Assembly: GCA_026391295.1 (NCBI GenBank)
Contig: JAPLDS010000026.1
Span: 43,851 to 91,190, forward strand
Direction of reading: 5' to 3'
Origin: Bacteroidia bacterium
GTDB lineage: Bacteria; Bacteroidota; Bacteroidia; Bacteroidales; Prolixibacteraceae
Length of the DNA: 47,340 nucleotides
The notes under the pieces were generated by a model, which saw only the letters and a program-made list of their open reading frames with translations, had not been told where the DNA came from and did not search any database. Positions 8,372 through 17,192 of this stretch are shown one piece after another. The position numbers and the translations under genes were made by a program. Within the stretch, counting starts at the first letter, position 1. Every line of letters begins with the position of its first letter.

Positions 8372-10144
8372 TTAGAATCTTTTCTTTCTATCACGGCGTT
8401 TGAAATCTTCTCTGCCGCCTTCAGGTTTTCTGAAGCCACGCTCGAAACGTCCGCCTCCATCGCCACCTCTGCTGCCACCTCTGTCACCACCTCTGTCGAA
8501 CCTGCCACCACCTTCGCGGCCTGCATTGCTAACTTCAGCATCAAAGAATGATCCTTTGAAGTTCATTCCGCGACTGTTTTTAAGTAGGGTAGTGCCATAC
8601 GCTGATTCAACTTCTACGGTAGCATAAGTTTTGTAAAGATCGATCTTGCCAATCTCAACATTCCTACGACCAGTAGCGTCAATTACAAACGTGATGATAT
8701 CTTTAGGTATAAGACCTTGTGATAATCCAATATTGAGTCGGATTTGAGTCATCCCCTCAGAAGAGGTTCTACGCATCTCACGTCCTTCACGAACTTCTCT
8801 TCTACCTGCATCGTGTGTGTCAGGAGCATTTAAGTCAGCCGTATTGCCATAATATTCAAGGAAACGGTTGAACTCAAGAGAGACAACATGTTTGATAAGA
8901 TCCTCTTTTGAAAGAGCTTCCAATTTCTGATAAACAGTAGGAAGGAAAGGCTCGATCTGCTCTTCGTTGATCGTAACTGTTTCCAGTTTATCAATAAGAT
9001 ACATCAATTGTTTCTCGCAAATAACTTTACCTGTTGGAACAGGCATACGAAGGAACTTCTTTCCAATACCTTTCTCGATCATCCTGATCCGACCTTGTTC
9101 TTTCAAGTGAATGATAGAGATCGAAATACCAGACTTTCCTGCTCGGCCAGTACGACCGCTTCGGTGTGTATAGTTCTCGATGTCGTCAGGTAGATTGTAG
9201 TTTACGATATGTGTAAGGTCATTTACATCAATTCCTCGAGCAGCAACGTCCGTAGCAATAAGCATCTGAACACCTTTTGTACGGAATTTCTCCATCACAA
9301 AATCACGCTGTTGCTGACTAAGATCTCCATGAAGTGCTTCTGCGCTATAGCCATCTGTGATAAGCTGAGCAGCTATCTCTTTGGTCTCCATTCGAGTGCG
9401 ACAAAAAACAATTCCATATACTTCTGGCACAAAGTCCAATACACGTTTAAGTGCTGAATAACGGTCTTTTGCATGAACCATATGGTAGATATGCTCTACG
9501 TTATCAGCTCCACCACCTTTTTTCCCAACTGCAACTTCTACAGGATTCGTCATGTAGTTTTTTGCAATCGCAGCTACTTCACGCGGCATGGTAGCCGAGA
9601 ATAGTAATGTTTTCTTTGTTTTCGGGGTTTGTTCTAAAATAGCATCCACATCTTCTTGGAAGCCCATGTTCAACATCTCATCAGCCTCGTCAAGAACCAT
9701 AATGGTTATTTGAGAGAGATCGACCTTGTTTTTACGAATCATATCGTGCATACGACCAGGCGTAGCTGCGATAATATGAACTCCTCTGCGTAAGGCAGTG
9801 ATCTGCCCGCTGATATCGGCACCTCCATAAACTGGAAGGATTGAAATTTCTGGAATGTACTTAGCGTAATCCGAAATTTCTCTAGCGATCTGAACACAAA
9901 GTTCTCTGGTCGGACTTAAGATAAGTGCCTGTGGAGCTTTGATTTTCAAATCGATTTTCTGTAGGATTGGAAGACCGAATGCGGCAGTTTTACCTGTTCC
10001 GGTCTGTGCTAGTCCAACAATGTCTGTAGGGTCTTTCAGGAATAAAGGGATAAACTGTTCCTGGATTGGCGAAGGTTGTTCGAAGCCCATTTCTTGAATC
10101 CCCTTTAGGATTCTGGGGTCGAGGCCCATTTCATTAAATTGCAT
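8372..10144 (-). CDS. DEAD-box ATP-dependent RNA helicase with DbpA-like RNA-binding domain and RGG tail
   Basis: Starting at the ATG at 10142-10144 the protein has 590 residues. An in-frame ATG 45 bp further upstream is less likely because family members begin close to the Q motif. Visible motifs are the Q motif SPIQEQ (25-30), AQTGTGKT (46-53), PTREL (79-83), DEAD (152-155), SAT (183-185), then HRSGRTGRAG in the second RecA domain. A DbpA-type RNA-binding domain follows (IRLNIGLSQGLIPKDII to GMNFKGSFFD). The last 50 residues are rich in RGG/RGGD repeats and end in a basic RRDRKKRF, expected to bind RNA non-specifically. The role is RNA unwinding in ribosome assembly, cold adaptation or decay. 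A perfect -7 box upstream implies a leader of about 95 nt, in keeping with cold-regulated helicase genes (inference). Confidence 0.95.
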   Translation of the reverse strand: MQFNEMGLDPRILKGIQEMGFEQPSPIQEQFIPLFLKDPTDIVGLAQTGTGKTAAFGLPILQKIDLKIKAPQALILSPTRELCVQIAREISDYAKYIPEISILPVYGGADISGQITALRRGVHIIAATPGRMHDMIRKNKVDLSQITIMVLDEADEMLNMGFQEDVDAILEQTPKTKKTLLFSATMPREVAAIAKNYMTNPVEVAVGKKGGGADNVEHIYHMVHAKDRYSALKRVLDFVPEVYGIVFCRTRMETKEIAAQLITDGYSAEALHGDLSQQQRDFVMEKFRTKGVQMLIATDVAARGIDVNDLTHIVNYNLPDDIENYTHRSGRTGRAGKSGISISIIHLKEQGRIRMIEKGIGKKFLRMPVPTGKVICEKQLMYLIDKLETVTINEEQIEPFLPTVYQKLEALSKEDLIKHVVSLEFNRFLEYYGNTADLNAPDTHDAGRREVREGREMRRTSSEGMTQIRLNIGLSQGLIPKDIITFVIDATGRRNVEIGKIDLYKTYATVEVESAYGTTLLKNSRGMNFKGSFFDAEVSNAGREGGGRFDRGGDRGGSRGGDGGGRFERGFRKPEGGREDFKRRDRKKRF

Positions 10145-10244
10145 CTTGTGTTTTTTAATGACGGGCCTGCTAGCTCCCAAATGAACCAATTACCCGTCTT
10201 ATTTATGTTCTAAAAAATACTTTTACCACTCGGCAAAAGTTTTG

Positions 10245-10252
10245 CAAAGGTA
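10245..10252 (-). promoter_or_regulatory. Candidate -7 box of helicase promoter
   Basis: TACCTTTG on the minus strand is a full match to TAnnTTTG. It separates the helicase from the era-der unit and predicts a leader of about 95 nt. The -33 region is poor. A short inverted repeat GCAAAA/TTTTGC (10233-10245) overlaps the start region. Confidence 0.4.
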
Positions 10253-10336
10253 TTAATTTTTTGGTTGGAATATGATATGGACTTAATTATTTGACAATGA
10301 GGTCAGAATAGTCCATTTTCAGACTTTTGGATTTTC

Positions 10337-11644
10337 TTATTTTTGTCTGAAATAGAGCTGAATTGGAATTCCTTTGAAATTAAAATTACTCCGAATCTTG
10401 TTTTCTAGATATCTCTTGTATGGATCTCTGATGTATTGAGGTAGGTTACAAAAGAAAGCAAAACTTGGAATCTTAGTCGGCAATTGAGTAATGTATTTAA
10501 TCTTGATGAACTTCCCTTTGTAGGCTGGTGGGGGATAAGCCTCAATGAGTTCCAGTAGTAATTCATTCAGTTTCGAAGTTGCAACATGTCGGTTTCTATT
10601 TTCAAAAACCATCATGGCATCTTCTAGTATCTTCAGGATCCTTTGTTTTGTTAAGGCTGAAGTAAACACAATAGGTATATCGACAATAGGTGCAAATTTC
10701 TCAAGGATATCTTCCTCGAATTTCTTCATGGTGTTGTTGTCCTTCTCTATCAAATCCCATTTATTCACAACAACGACAATCCCTTTTTTATTTCGGTGAA
10801 TAAGGTGGAATATGCTCACATCTTGTCCTTCGACCCCTCTGGTGGCATCTAATACGAGCACACAAACGTCGGAGTCTTCAATGGTTCGCACTGAGCGCAT
10901 CACAGAATAGAACTCAATATCCTCTGCAACCTTGGTCTTTTTTCGAAGACCTGCCGTATCAACAAGGATGAAGTTATGACCAAATTTCGTGTATTTCTGA
11001 GCTACTGCATCACGAGTAGTTCCCGCAACATCGGTTACAATATGACGATCTTCTCCAACTAACGTATTGATGATGGATGATTTCCCTACGTTTGGTCTGC
11101 CAACTACGGCAATTCTTGGCGTTTTATCATCAGTCTCATCTTCAACCTTATTCGGCAACATATCAACAACTTCGTCAAGCAAATCGCCTGTTCCTGAACC
11201 ATTGACTGATGAAACGCAAAATAGTTTCTCGATACCTAATGCATAAAACTCATTCGCATCTAAGCTACGTTGGTGGTTGTCAACTTTATTGACAACTGTT
11301 ATGACCGGTTTTGAATTACGACGTAGTAGATCGTAAACAGATATATCCAATTCGGTAAGTCCGGTCTCTACATCCACCAAGAATACAATAACATCGGCCT
11401 CTTGAATAGCCAAGTTAGCTTGTCTGCGTATCTCTTCTTCGAAAATATCATCCGAGCCAGAGACGTAACCTCCGGTATCAATAATTGAAAATTCGACTCC
11501 ATTCCAGAGTGATTTTCCATAATTTCGATCACGTGTTACCCCAGGCATGTCATCTACGATGGCAGCGCGCGATTCTGTTAGTCTATTGAAAAATGTCGAT
11601 TTTCCTACGTTCGGTCTGCCGACAATTGCTACTATATTGCTCAT
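10337..11644 (-). CDS. der: Ribosome biogenesis GTPase Der (EngA)
   Basis: This 435-residue protein has the diagnostic tandem G domains. The first P-loop is GRPNVGKS at 9-16, with DTGG and NKVD following. The second P-loop is GRPNVGKS at 182-189, with DTAG and NKWD. A C-terminal KH-like domain ends in [11 protein letters not shown], the usual Der ending. Der acts in the cytoplasm in maturation of the 50S subunit and is essential in most bacteria. The gene follows era with a 15-bp gap, so the two ribosome-assembly GTPases very likely form one transcript. Confidence 0.97.
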   Translation of the reverse strand: MSNIVAIVGRPNVGKSTFFNRLTESRAAIVDDMPGVTRDRNYGKSLWNGVEFSIIDTGGYVSGSDDIFEEEIRRQANLAIQEADVIVFLVDVETGLTELDISVYDLLRRNSKPVITVVNKVDNHQRSLDANEFYALGIEKLFCVSSVNGSGTGDLLDEVVDMLPNKVEDETDDKTPRIAVVGRPNVGKSSIINTLVGEDRHIVTDVAGTTRDAVAQKYTKFGHNFILVDTAGLRKKTKVAEDIEFYSVMRSVRTIEDSDVCVLVLDATRGVEGQDVSIFHLIHRNKKGIVVVVNKWDLIEKDNNTMKKFEEDILEKFAPIVDIPIVFTSALTKQRILKILEDAMMVFENRNRHVATSKLNELLLELIEAYPPPAYKGKFIKIKYITQLPTKIPSFAFFCNLPQYIRDPYKRYLENKIRSNFNFKGIPIQLYFRQK

Positions 11645-11659
11645 TTCTTGTTTTACCTA

Positions 11660-12544
11660 TTATTGAATTTCGTAACCAAAATTACGAAGCTGGCTCTCTT
11701 TGTCCCGCCAGTCTTTAGCTACTTTAACATACATCTCTAAGAATACTTTCTTCTCAAAGAACTCTTCCATATCTAAACGGGCCTCTGTGCCTACTCTCTT
11801 AAGGGCTTTGCCTTGATGGCCGATGATAATCCCCTTTTGAGTGTCGCGGGCCACATTAATTACTGCTCTGATGCGCAAAAGTTTTGGTTCATCTTTAAAC
11901 TCCTCTACCTCAATCTCAACAGAATAAGGAATCTCCTTATCGTAAAATAAAAGTATTTTTTCTCGAATAATCTCCTGGACAAAAAAACGCTCGTTCCGAT
12001 CAGTCAATTCATCATTCGGGAAAAATGGAGCACCTTCAGGAAGATTGGCAAGTATTCGTTTGAAAACATAGTCAAGGTTGAACTTCTCCTTTGCCGAGAT
12101 TGGCATAACCTCTGCATTCGGAATTAGCTCCCTCCAACGTTCAACAAGGGCAATTAACTGCTCTTGATCGGTGAGGTCAATCTTATTAATTAAGACCAAT
12201 ACTGGTACTTCTGCTGATTTTATTTTCTCAAGATAGTCGGCGTTTTTGGAAAAATCTTCGACTACATCGGTGACATATAAAAGAACATCGGCATCCACTA
12301 AGGCTGTATTTACAAAGCCAAGCATCGATTCTTGCAGCTTATAGAGTGGTTTTAAAATACCTGGGGTATCTGAATAAACAATCTGAAAATCTTCACCATT
12401 GACAATGCCCTTGATGCGATGTCGAGTAGTCTGCATTTTGGAGGTGATAATCGAAAGTTTTTCTCCGACCATCGCATTCATCAATGTTGATTTGCCAACA
12501 TTGGGATTTCCTATGATATTGACAAATCCAGATTTATGTGCCAT
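11660..12544 (-). CDS. era: GTPase Era
   Basis: This 294-residue protein has one G domain (GNPNVGKS at 12-19, DTPG in the switch II region, NKID) followed by a C-terminal KH domain with the GxxG-type loop IGHQGKALK. Era binds the 3' end of 16S rRNA through its KH domain and times 30S maturation. Length is normal (about 295-300 residues). It is the first gene of the era-der pair. A perfect TATCTTTG -7 box (plus 12565-12572) lies 20 bp upstream of the ATG, although the -33 position is weak. Confidence 0.97.
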   Translation of the reverse strand: MAHKSGFVNIIGNPNVGKSTLMNAMVGEKLSIITSKMQTTRHRIKGIVNGEDFQIVYSDTPGILKPLYKLQESMLGFVNTALVDADVLLYVTDVVEDFSKNADYLEKIKSAEVPVLVLINKIDLTDQEQLIALVERWRELIPNAEVMPISAKEKFNLDYVFKRILANLPEGAPFFPNDELTDRNERFFVQEIIREKILLFYDKEIPYSVEIEVEEFKDEPKLLRIRAVINVARDTQKGIIIGHQGKALKRVGTEARLDMEEFFEKKVFLEMYVKVAKDWRDKESQLRNFGYEIQ

Positions 12545-12564
12545 TGTTATTCCTTAATTTTTTG

Positions 12565-12572
12565 CAAAGATA
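12565..12572 (-). promoter_or_regulatory. Candidate -7 box of era-der promoter
   Basis: TATCTTTG on the minus strand matches TAnnTTTG fully and lies 20 bp upstream of the era ATG, leaving a leader of only about 13-15 nt. No clear -33 element is present at 18-20 nt. Confidence 0.4.
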
Positions 12573-12778
12573 GTAATTTTTAGGCAAGTAAGGAGGGTTC
12601 GGCCATCTGCCTCTTCGATTGAATGGCTTAATTCAATTGGTATTTTCTTTGAGTCATCAGTTTTATACTAAAAAATAGTTTGGTCAAAAAATTTAAGAAC
12701 TATCGCACTCTTTTCCTTATTTTTACATCTGATTAATCAAATATTTGTCTGAAATATCTAGTCTATAATTTTAAATGT

Positions 12779-15523
12779 ATGCAGCGAAAAACTGAAGTAT
12801 GCACTCGGATATCGAAGACTTTGATCGTCTTATTTGGAACTATATTCTTTGTTCTATTGGGTAGTATTCCTGCGTCGGCATTTAACTCTTCAGATCCCAA
12901 TCAGCCTATAAATGGAGCCTTAACTTCAGCATTTAATCCAAAGACTTTCTCGTGGAACATCGATTGGCCTGGTCGCATCTCTCGCTATGATCTGGTTTAT
13001 TTGAGTCCTCCGGTTGATCCGATGCAGGGTATCCCATTAGGCAATGGTGATGTTTCGGCTCTGGTATGGTGTGAAAGTTCTAAGATTATTATAGTGCTGA
13101 ATAAATGCGATTTGTGGGATGATTCGCAGACTGGCAAGCCAGAAGTCTGGGATGAGAAATATGACTATTACACGACTCAACGACAAGCATGCCGCATTGA
13201 AATAGATTTTAAATATCCAGTTTTTAATACCCTTTATCTGACAGATTTCAAGGCTCGGCTTAGCCTTTCTGATGCAAAACTTGTTTTAGATGGCTCCACG
13301 CCATTTGGACATTTGGCGTTTAGTGCTTTTATTGATCATCAATCGGGGTTGCTACTTTGTAATTTAGAAAGCGCTTTTCACGAAGATGTGCCTGTTCAGA
13401 TCTCTGTTGATCGGTTCGGTTCACGCACCTATTCGATGTGGTACACCCGAATGAGACGTGATGCTGAGATTGGTCTTGCTGGAACGGAGGCCTCAGCAGA
13501 TGATAAGAATGTTTTCATCACCCAGAAACTAACTAGTGGAACTTTTGCCGTTGAAGGCTCAGTGGTAAAAACGAATGGATTGGTCGTAAGCACTACGCGT
13601 GATCATTCACGTTTGGCATCGATTCAACTATCCGGTAACAGAGAGAAGAAAGTCCAATTGGCTTTTGCTGTTTCTTCTCCTGTAAATGGAGATCCAGTTC
13701 TGGAGGTTAAGGACAAGATCTCGACTTTAGAAAAACAAGATTTAGATTCAAGATATTTGACTCATTCAGCCTACTGGAAATCGATCTGGAACCGCTCGTT
13801 TATCGATTATGGCGATGATTATCTCAATAATCTCTGGTATTTAACCATGTATTATGCACATGCTTCGCAAGGGGGTAAATATTCTGGTCGTTTTAATAAC
13901 GGGTTATGGGGATGGAATCACGATGTTCAGCAGTGGAATTTTTATTTTCATTGGAATCAGCAACAGCTCTATTGGCCTTTGAATGCTGCAGGATTTCATG
14001 ATTTAATTACCCCTTATCTTGATTATCGATTTCATTCACTTCGATTTGCAAAGAAAGATGCAAAAGAGGTCTATCATGCTGATGGCGCTTTTATTTCTGA
14101 TGTTACTAATCGGAATGGCTACAATAGAATTGATTCGGATGTTAAGTACAACCATACTCCAGTTGCCGAAATTGCCTTGGATTTTTGGCGTCAATATCAA
14201 TTCACAAACGATAAAAAGTTTTTAAAAGAGCAAGCACTGCCATTTATTCTGGAAGCGTCAAGATTTTTTCAGTCGCTCTTGATTAAGGAAAGCGATGGCT
14301 TGTATCATGCCCAAGAGGGTACGGGCTACGAAGGGGTCATTAAGTTACACGACGGACTTACGGAATTAGTCTATACTCGAAAATTATTTGCCGTAGCGCT
14401 TGAGGCACTTAAAATAGCCGGAGTGGATGCTCCAGATGCTAAAATCTACAGAGATATTCTGGATCATCTAGCTCCTCTTCCCGTTGTGAAGGCTGCACAG
14501 ACTCTTATAAAGCAGGATGAACATGGAGCGATCATAAACAGAGGTATTTTTAAAGGGTATTCGGCTCCTGGAAACCAGATTGTGGCTGCTGGATGGGGCA
14601 TTAAAGAGGAGAATTGGCTGACAACTTGGTATCAAACCGATGATCCTCAATATGCCTATCTACTCGCTGGAGATGACAAAACCCATAAGCCAGCAGAGTT
14701 TAGGGTGCTAGATGGAATCTTCCCGGCAGTCCCATGGTCGCCAGTTTATCCTTCTGGCTTGGTGGGATTGAAACAAAAAGAAGATCCGCTATTCAAGGTT
14801 ATGACCTCAACGTTGAGATTATATGGGACCGAGAATATGGGTTGGGAACCAGTTCCAATAGTCATGGCACGCCTGGGTTTAGCGAAGGAACTGGCTATTA
14901 ACTTAGCTCAATTTCCTGCTAAGTGGCAGTTTTTTGTCAATGGCTGGGGACATATTAGCCCCGAAGTTGTGGAAGACGCTCAAGGAACATCCTATTTTAA
15001 AACGAATTCAGTAAATGTTGTAGGATCTGCCACTGGTGAGAAGGTGCCTGTTCCTGCTTGGCCATTCCGTCATATGTCTATGGAGGCGATGTCGGTCCTT
15101 GCAACCGCAATGAATGAATCGATGTTGCAGAGTTATGATGGAATAATACGCGTGTTTCCTGCATTTAATTCGACGAAAAATGGCCGGTTCACCTTGCATG
15201 CTCAAGGTGGATTTATAATCTCTTCAGAGATACGAGCTGGTAAAATATGTTGGATTGAAATAAGGAGTATTAATGGTCAAGATTGTAAATTAGAATTGCC
15301 ATGGGGAAAAGCATCTGTTACCTCCAATATAAATAACAAATGCCGAGAGCTTAAAGGAAATATCGTTACTATAAAGACTAAGCCAGATGAGCAAATCCTT
15401 CTGATGCCGAATGAATCGAAGGCTGACTCGTGGGTAATCGTTGGAGAGAGTCCATCCGCAAATGAGCAAGTGAAATACCATGAATCTGGAAAAACTCAAT
15501 TGGGTATACCTCGTATGTTTTAG
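12779..15523 (+). CDS. Secreted GH95-like (DUF5703-type) (alpha/alpha)6 glycosidase
   Basis: This 914-residue protein has a signal peptide (residues 1-34, hydrophobic core ending PASA before F35), so it is exported. The N-terminal beta domain contains PLGNGDVSALVW, the counterpart of the LGNGxLGAMV start of GH95 proteins, and resembles DUF5703 (named from memory). The middle is helical with a WNFYFHWNQQQLYWP motif. This aligns by eye with the NxN...NYWP active-site region of GH95 alpha-L-fucosidases/galactosidases, but the first of the two key asparagines appears replaced by histidine. The C-terminus (SMLQSYDGIIRVFPAF to LELPWG) is the usual beta-sandwich. The substrate is probably a plant or algal polysaccharide side chain (inference). 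It converges on the sialate O-acetylesterase gene. No SusC/SusD pair is in the window. Confidence 0.75.
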   Translation: MQRKTEVCTRISKTLIVLFGTIFFVLLGSIPASAFNSSDPNQPINGALTSAFNPKTFSWNIDWPGRISRYDLVYLSPPVDPMQGIPLGNGDVSALVWCESSKIIIVLNKCDLWDDSQTGKPEVWDEKYDYYTTQRQACRIEIDFKYPVFNTLYLTDFKARLSLSDAKLVLDGSTPFGHLAFSAFIDHQSGLLLCNLESAFHEDVPVQISVDRFGSRTYSMWYTRMRRDAEIGLAGTEASADDKNVFITQKLTSGTFAVEGSVVKTNGLVVSTTRDHSRLASIQLSGNREKKVQLAFAVSSPVNGDPVLEVKDKISTLEKQDLDSRYLTHSAYWKSIWNRSFIDYGDDYLNNLWYLTMYYAHASQGGKYSGRFNNGLWGWNHDVQQWNFYFHWNQQQLYWPLNAAGFHDLITPYLDYRFHSLRFAKKDAKEVYHADGAFISDVTNRNGYNRIDSDVKYNHTPVAEIALDFWRQYQFTNDKKFLKEQALPFILEASRFFQSLLIKESDGLYHAQEGTGYEGVIKLHDGLTELVYTRKLFAVALEALKIAGVDAPDAKIYRDILDHLAPLPVVKAAQTLIKQDEHGAIINRGIFKGYSAPGNQIVAAGWGIKEENWLTTWYQTDDPQYAYLLAGDDKTHKPAEFRVLDGIFPAVPWSPVYPSGLVGLKQKEDPLFKVMTSTLRLYGTENMGWEPVPIVMARLGLAKELAINLAQFPAKWQFFVNGWGHISPEVVEDAQGTSYFKTNSVNVVGSATGEKVPVPAWPFRHMSMEAMSVLATAMNESMLQSYDGIIRVFPAFNSTKNGRFTLHAQGGFIISSEIRAGKICWIEIRSINGQDCKLELPWGKASVTSNINNKCRELKGNIVTIKTKPDEQILLMPNESKADSWVIVGESPSANEQVKYHESGKTQLGIPRMF

Positions 15524-15547
15524 GATCTAAACTATTTAAACAATGAG

Positions 15548-15595
15548 ATCGGGGGCATCTCTGCTAGTCTTAAGTGTAGCAGAGATGCCCCCGAT
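15548..15595. repeat. 19-bp perfect inverted repeat between convergent CAZyme genes (possible terminator)
   Basis: Arms 15548-15566 and 15577-15595 are perfectly complementary (ATCGGGGGCATCTCTGCTA and its reverse complement) around a 10-nt loop. It lies between two convergent stop codons and is likely a bidirectional transcription stop or mRNA 3'-end stabiliser. No T run follows on either side, so it is not a textbook intrinsic terminator. Confidence 0.8.
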
Positions 15596-15628
15596 GTTTA
15601 CGGATAAAAAGAATCTGTAAAACGCTAT

Positions 15629-17047
15629 CTATTTCTTGATTTTTGACGTGTCAACACTCCAATTGTCTGTACGGAAAATATTTACAGGAAGACCCTCTGA
15701 GCTAAATAGGTTAGGGATTGCATCATTTGAAAATCCAAATCTCACCGCAACTGGATTCTTAATGGTCTTATTCCAAACTACTAACGTATTTTTTTCAATC
15801 TTGCCTAGCGCCGGATGGAAAACTTTGTCTTCACCAGCAATATAGAGTTCCGTGATCACTTTGTCTTTGGCGATTAACCCATTCGCTGCATTGTCGAAAA
15901 GAATTCTAATCTTCTGTTTTTCAACTTGCATGGATTTATAAAGTGGCGATTTATAGGCAACTCCTGTTCTGCCATAAGTCTCACTTAAGGCAAGCTTAGC
16001 TAATCGATTAGAGACATCAATCTTATTGGTCGGATGAATGTTTTTAAGATCAGTTACTAAATCAGAGATGACCACCATGCCTGTTTTTGGTATCGAAAGA
16101 CAGGTGGTTTGAGCCTCACGTAAAAGGGCATCAACATTGTAATTTCCATAGCCGGAGAATGGAGCAATCTGAACATAATAAAATGGAATTTCTTTTTGAA
16201 AATCTTTGCGCCATGCACCCACCATTTTTTCGATTAGCGCTTTGTATGTGGAGGCAGTGCCTGAATTACTCTCGCCTTGATACCAGATAGCACCTGCGAT
16301 CTCGAAATTCTTGATCGGTGAGATCATCGCATTGTAAGCCTCTCCAGGAAGGTTTGGCCACCAAGGTAAAGGACCAATCTTTTTTGAAGCCTCGATAAGG
16401 ATAGGGTCATTTTCTACTAATTCTTTCGGAGTCCACACTTCAGCGGAGGTTCCACCCCAATTGCAATTGATTAATCCAATAGGGATGTTTAGATCTTGTT
16501 GTAGTTGTTTTCCGAAGAAGTAACCTACCGCACTAAAATGTTTCATCTCCTCAGGTGAGCATACTTTCCATGATCCATTGCAGTTGTCTTGTGGCGTATC
16601 TGATGTAGATTTTGGAACGTAGAAAAAACGAATTTTTTGATTGGTTGCATTCGGCATCTCATCCAGACATTGTTTCAGATTTTGGTCGCCACTCCACTCC
16701 ATATTGCTTTGACCACCACAAAGCCAATTCTCACCTATCATAACATCTTCTAGGATGGTTGTTCCATTAATTGTGATCGTATATGGACCACCTGCTGTAG
16801 GTGTCTTTATTTTGCTCATCCACCGTGTTGGAGAGCTGCTTGACCCTTTGTAGGTCGTGGTATCCCAACTGGTTTTAATAGTGATCTTTTCATCAGGACT
16901 AGACCAGCCCCATATTTTCACCTCGCTTTTCTGTTGTAAGACCATGTGACTGCCAATGATTGCAGGAAGGCGAACTTGTGCTGCACCATTCTGGATGCTC
17001 AGTAAAAAGGACAAAAACACAATTAAGATGAAATAGGTTTTTCTCAT
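15629..17047 (-). CDS. Secreted sialate O-acetylesterase (SGNH-type, SASA domain)
   Basis: This 472-residue protein has an N-terminal signal peptide (MRKTYFILIVFLSFLLSIQN, cleavage around GAA-Q). The SASA/DUF303 esterase domain shows the nucleophile motif GGQSNMEW with S114, the WGGTSAEVW oxyanion block, IWYQGESN, and a late DLKNIHPTNK region containing the catalytic histidine. Family members remove O-acetyl groups from sialic acids or from acetylated plant polysaccharides such as xylan or pectin. In this context (a GH95-like neighbour, no sialidase) the latter seems likelier, but that is inference. It is divergent from the DUF3078 gene, sharing a 145-bp promoter region with it. Confidence 0.9.
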   Translation of the reverse strand: MRKTYFILIVFLSFLLSIQNGAAQVRLPAIIGSHMVLQQKSEVKIWGWSSPDEKITIKTSWDTTTYKGSSSSPTRWMSKIKTPTAGGPYTITINGTTILEDVMIGENWLCGGQSNMEWSGDQNLKQCLDEMPNATNQKIRFFYVPKSTSDTPQDNCNGSWKVCSPEEMKHFSAVGYFFGKQLQQDLNIPIGLINCNWGGTSAEVWTPKELVENDPILIEASKKIGPLPWWPNLPGEAYNAMISPIKNFEIAGAIWYQGESNSGTASTYKALIEKMVGAWRKDFQKEIPFYYVQIAPFSGYGNYNVDALLREAQTTCLSIPKTGMVVISDLVTDLKNIHPTNKIDVSNRLAKLALSETYGRTGVAYKSPLYKSMQVEKQKIRILFDNAANGLIAKDKVITELYIAGEDKVFHPALGKIEKNTLVVWNKTIKNPVAVRFGFSNDAIPNLFSSEGLPVNIFRTDNWSVDTSKIKK

Positions 17048-17137
17048 AGTTTTAATTTATTAGTAGATTTTTAAATTTATAGTTTGTTCTGATAGAATTA
17101 GATAGCCCGAATTTAGACCAAATCGAATTTTAGATTT

Positions 17138-17151
17138 CAAATATAACTTTG
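17138..17151. promoter_or_regulatory. Overlapping divergent -7 boxes (esterase - / DUF3078 +)
   Basis: TAACTTTG on the plus strand (17144-17151) and TATATTTG on the minus strand (plus 17138-17145) both match TAnnTTTG fully and overlap by two bases. They would start the DUF3078 gene with a leader of about 35 nt and the esterase gene with a leader of about 85 nt. Both -33 regions are weak. Confidence 0.45.
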
Positions 17152-17192
17152 TTTTAGCTATTTTTGACTTTTAAATTAGAACATCAAAAATT

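Noticed and set aside
8372-8530. Tandem repeat array in GGT/CCACC-rich sequence
   Set aside because: It encodes the RGG tail of the helicase; repetition is explained by the protein.
7930-8544. 204-residue minus-strand open frame across the DUF2235 and helicase gene ends
   Set aside because: It runs through a strong terminator, lies antisense to the conserved DUF2235 C-terminus, and has no recognisable composition or motif.
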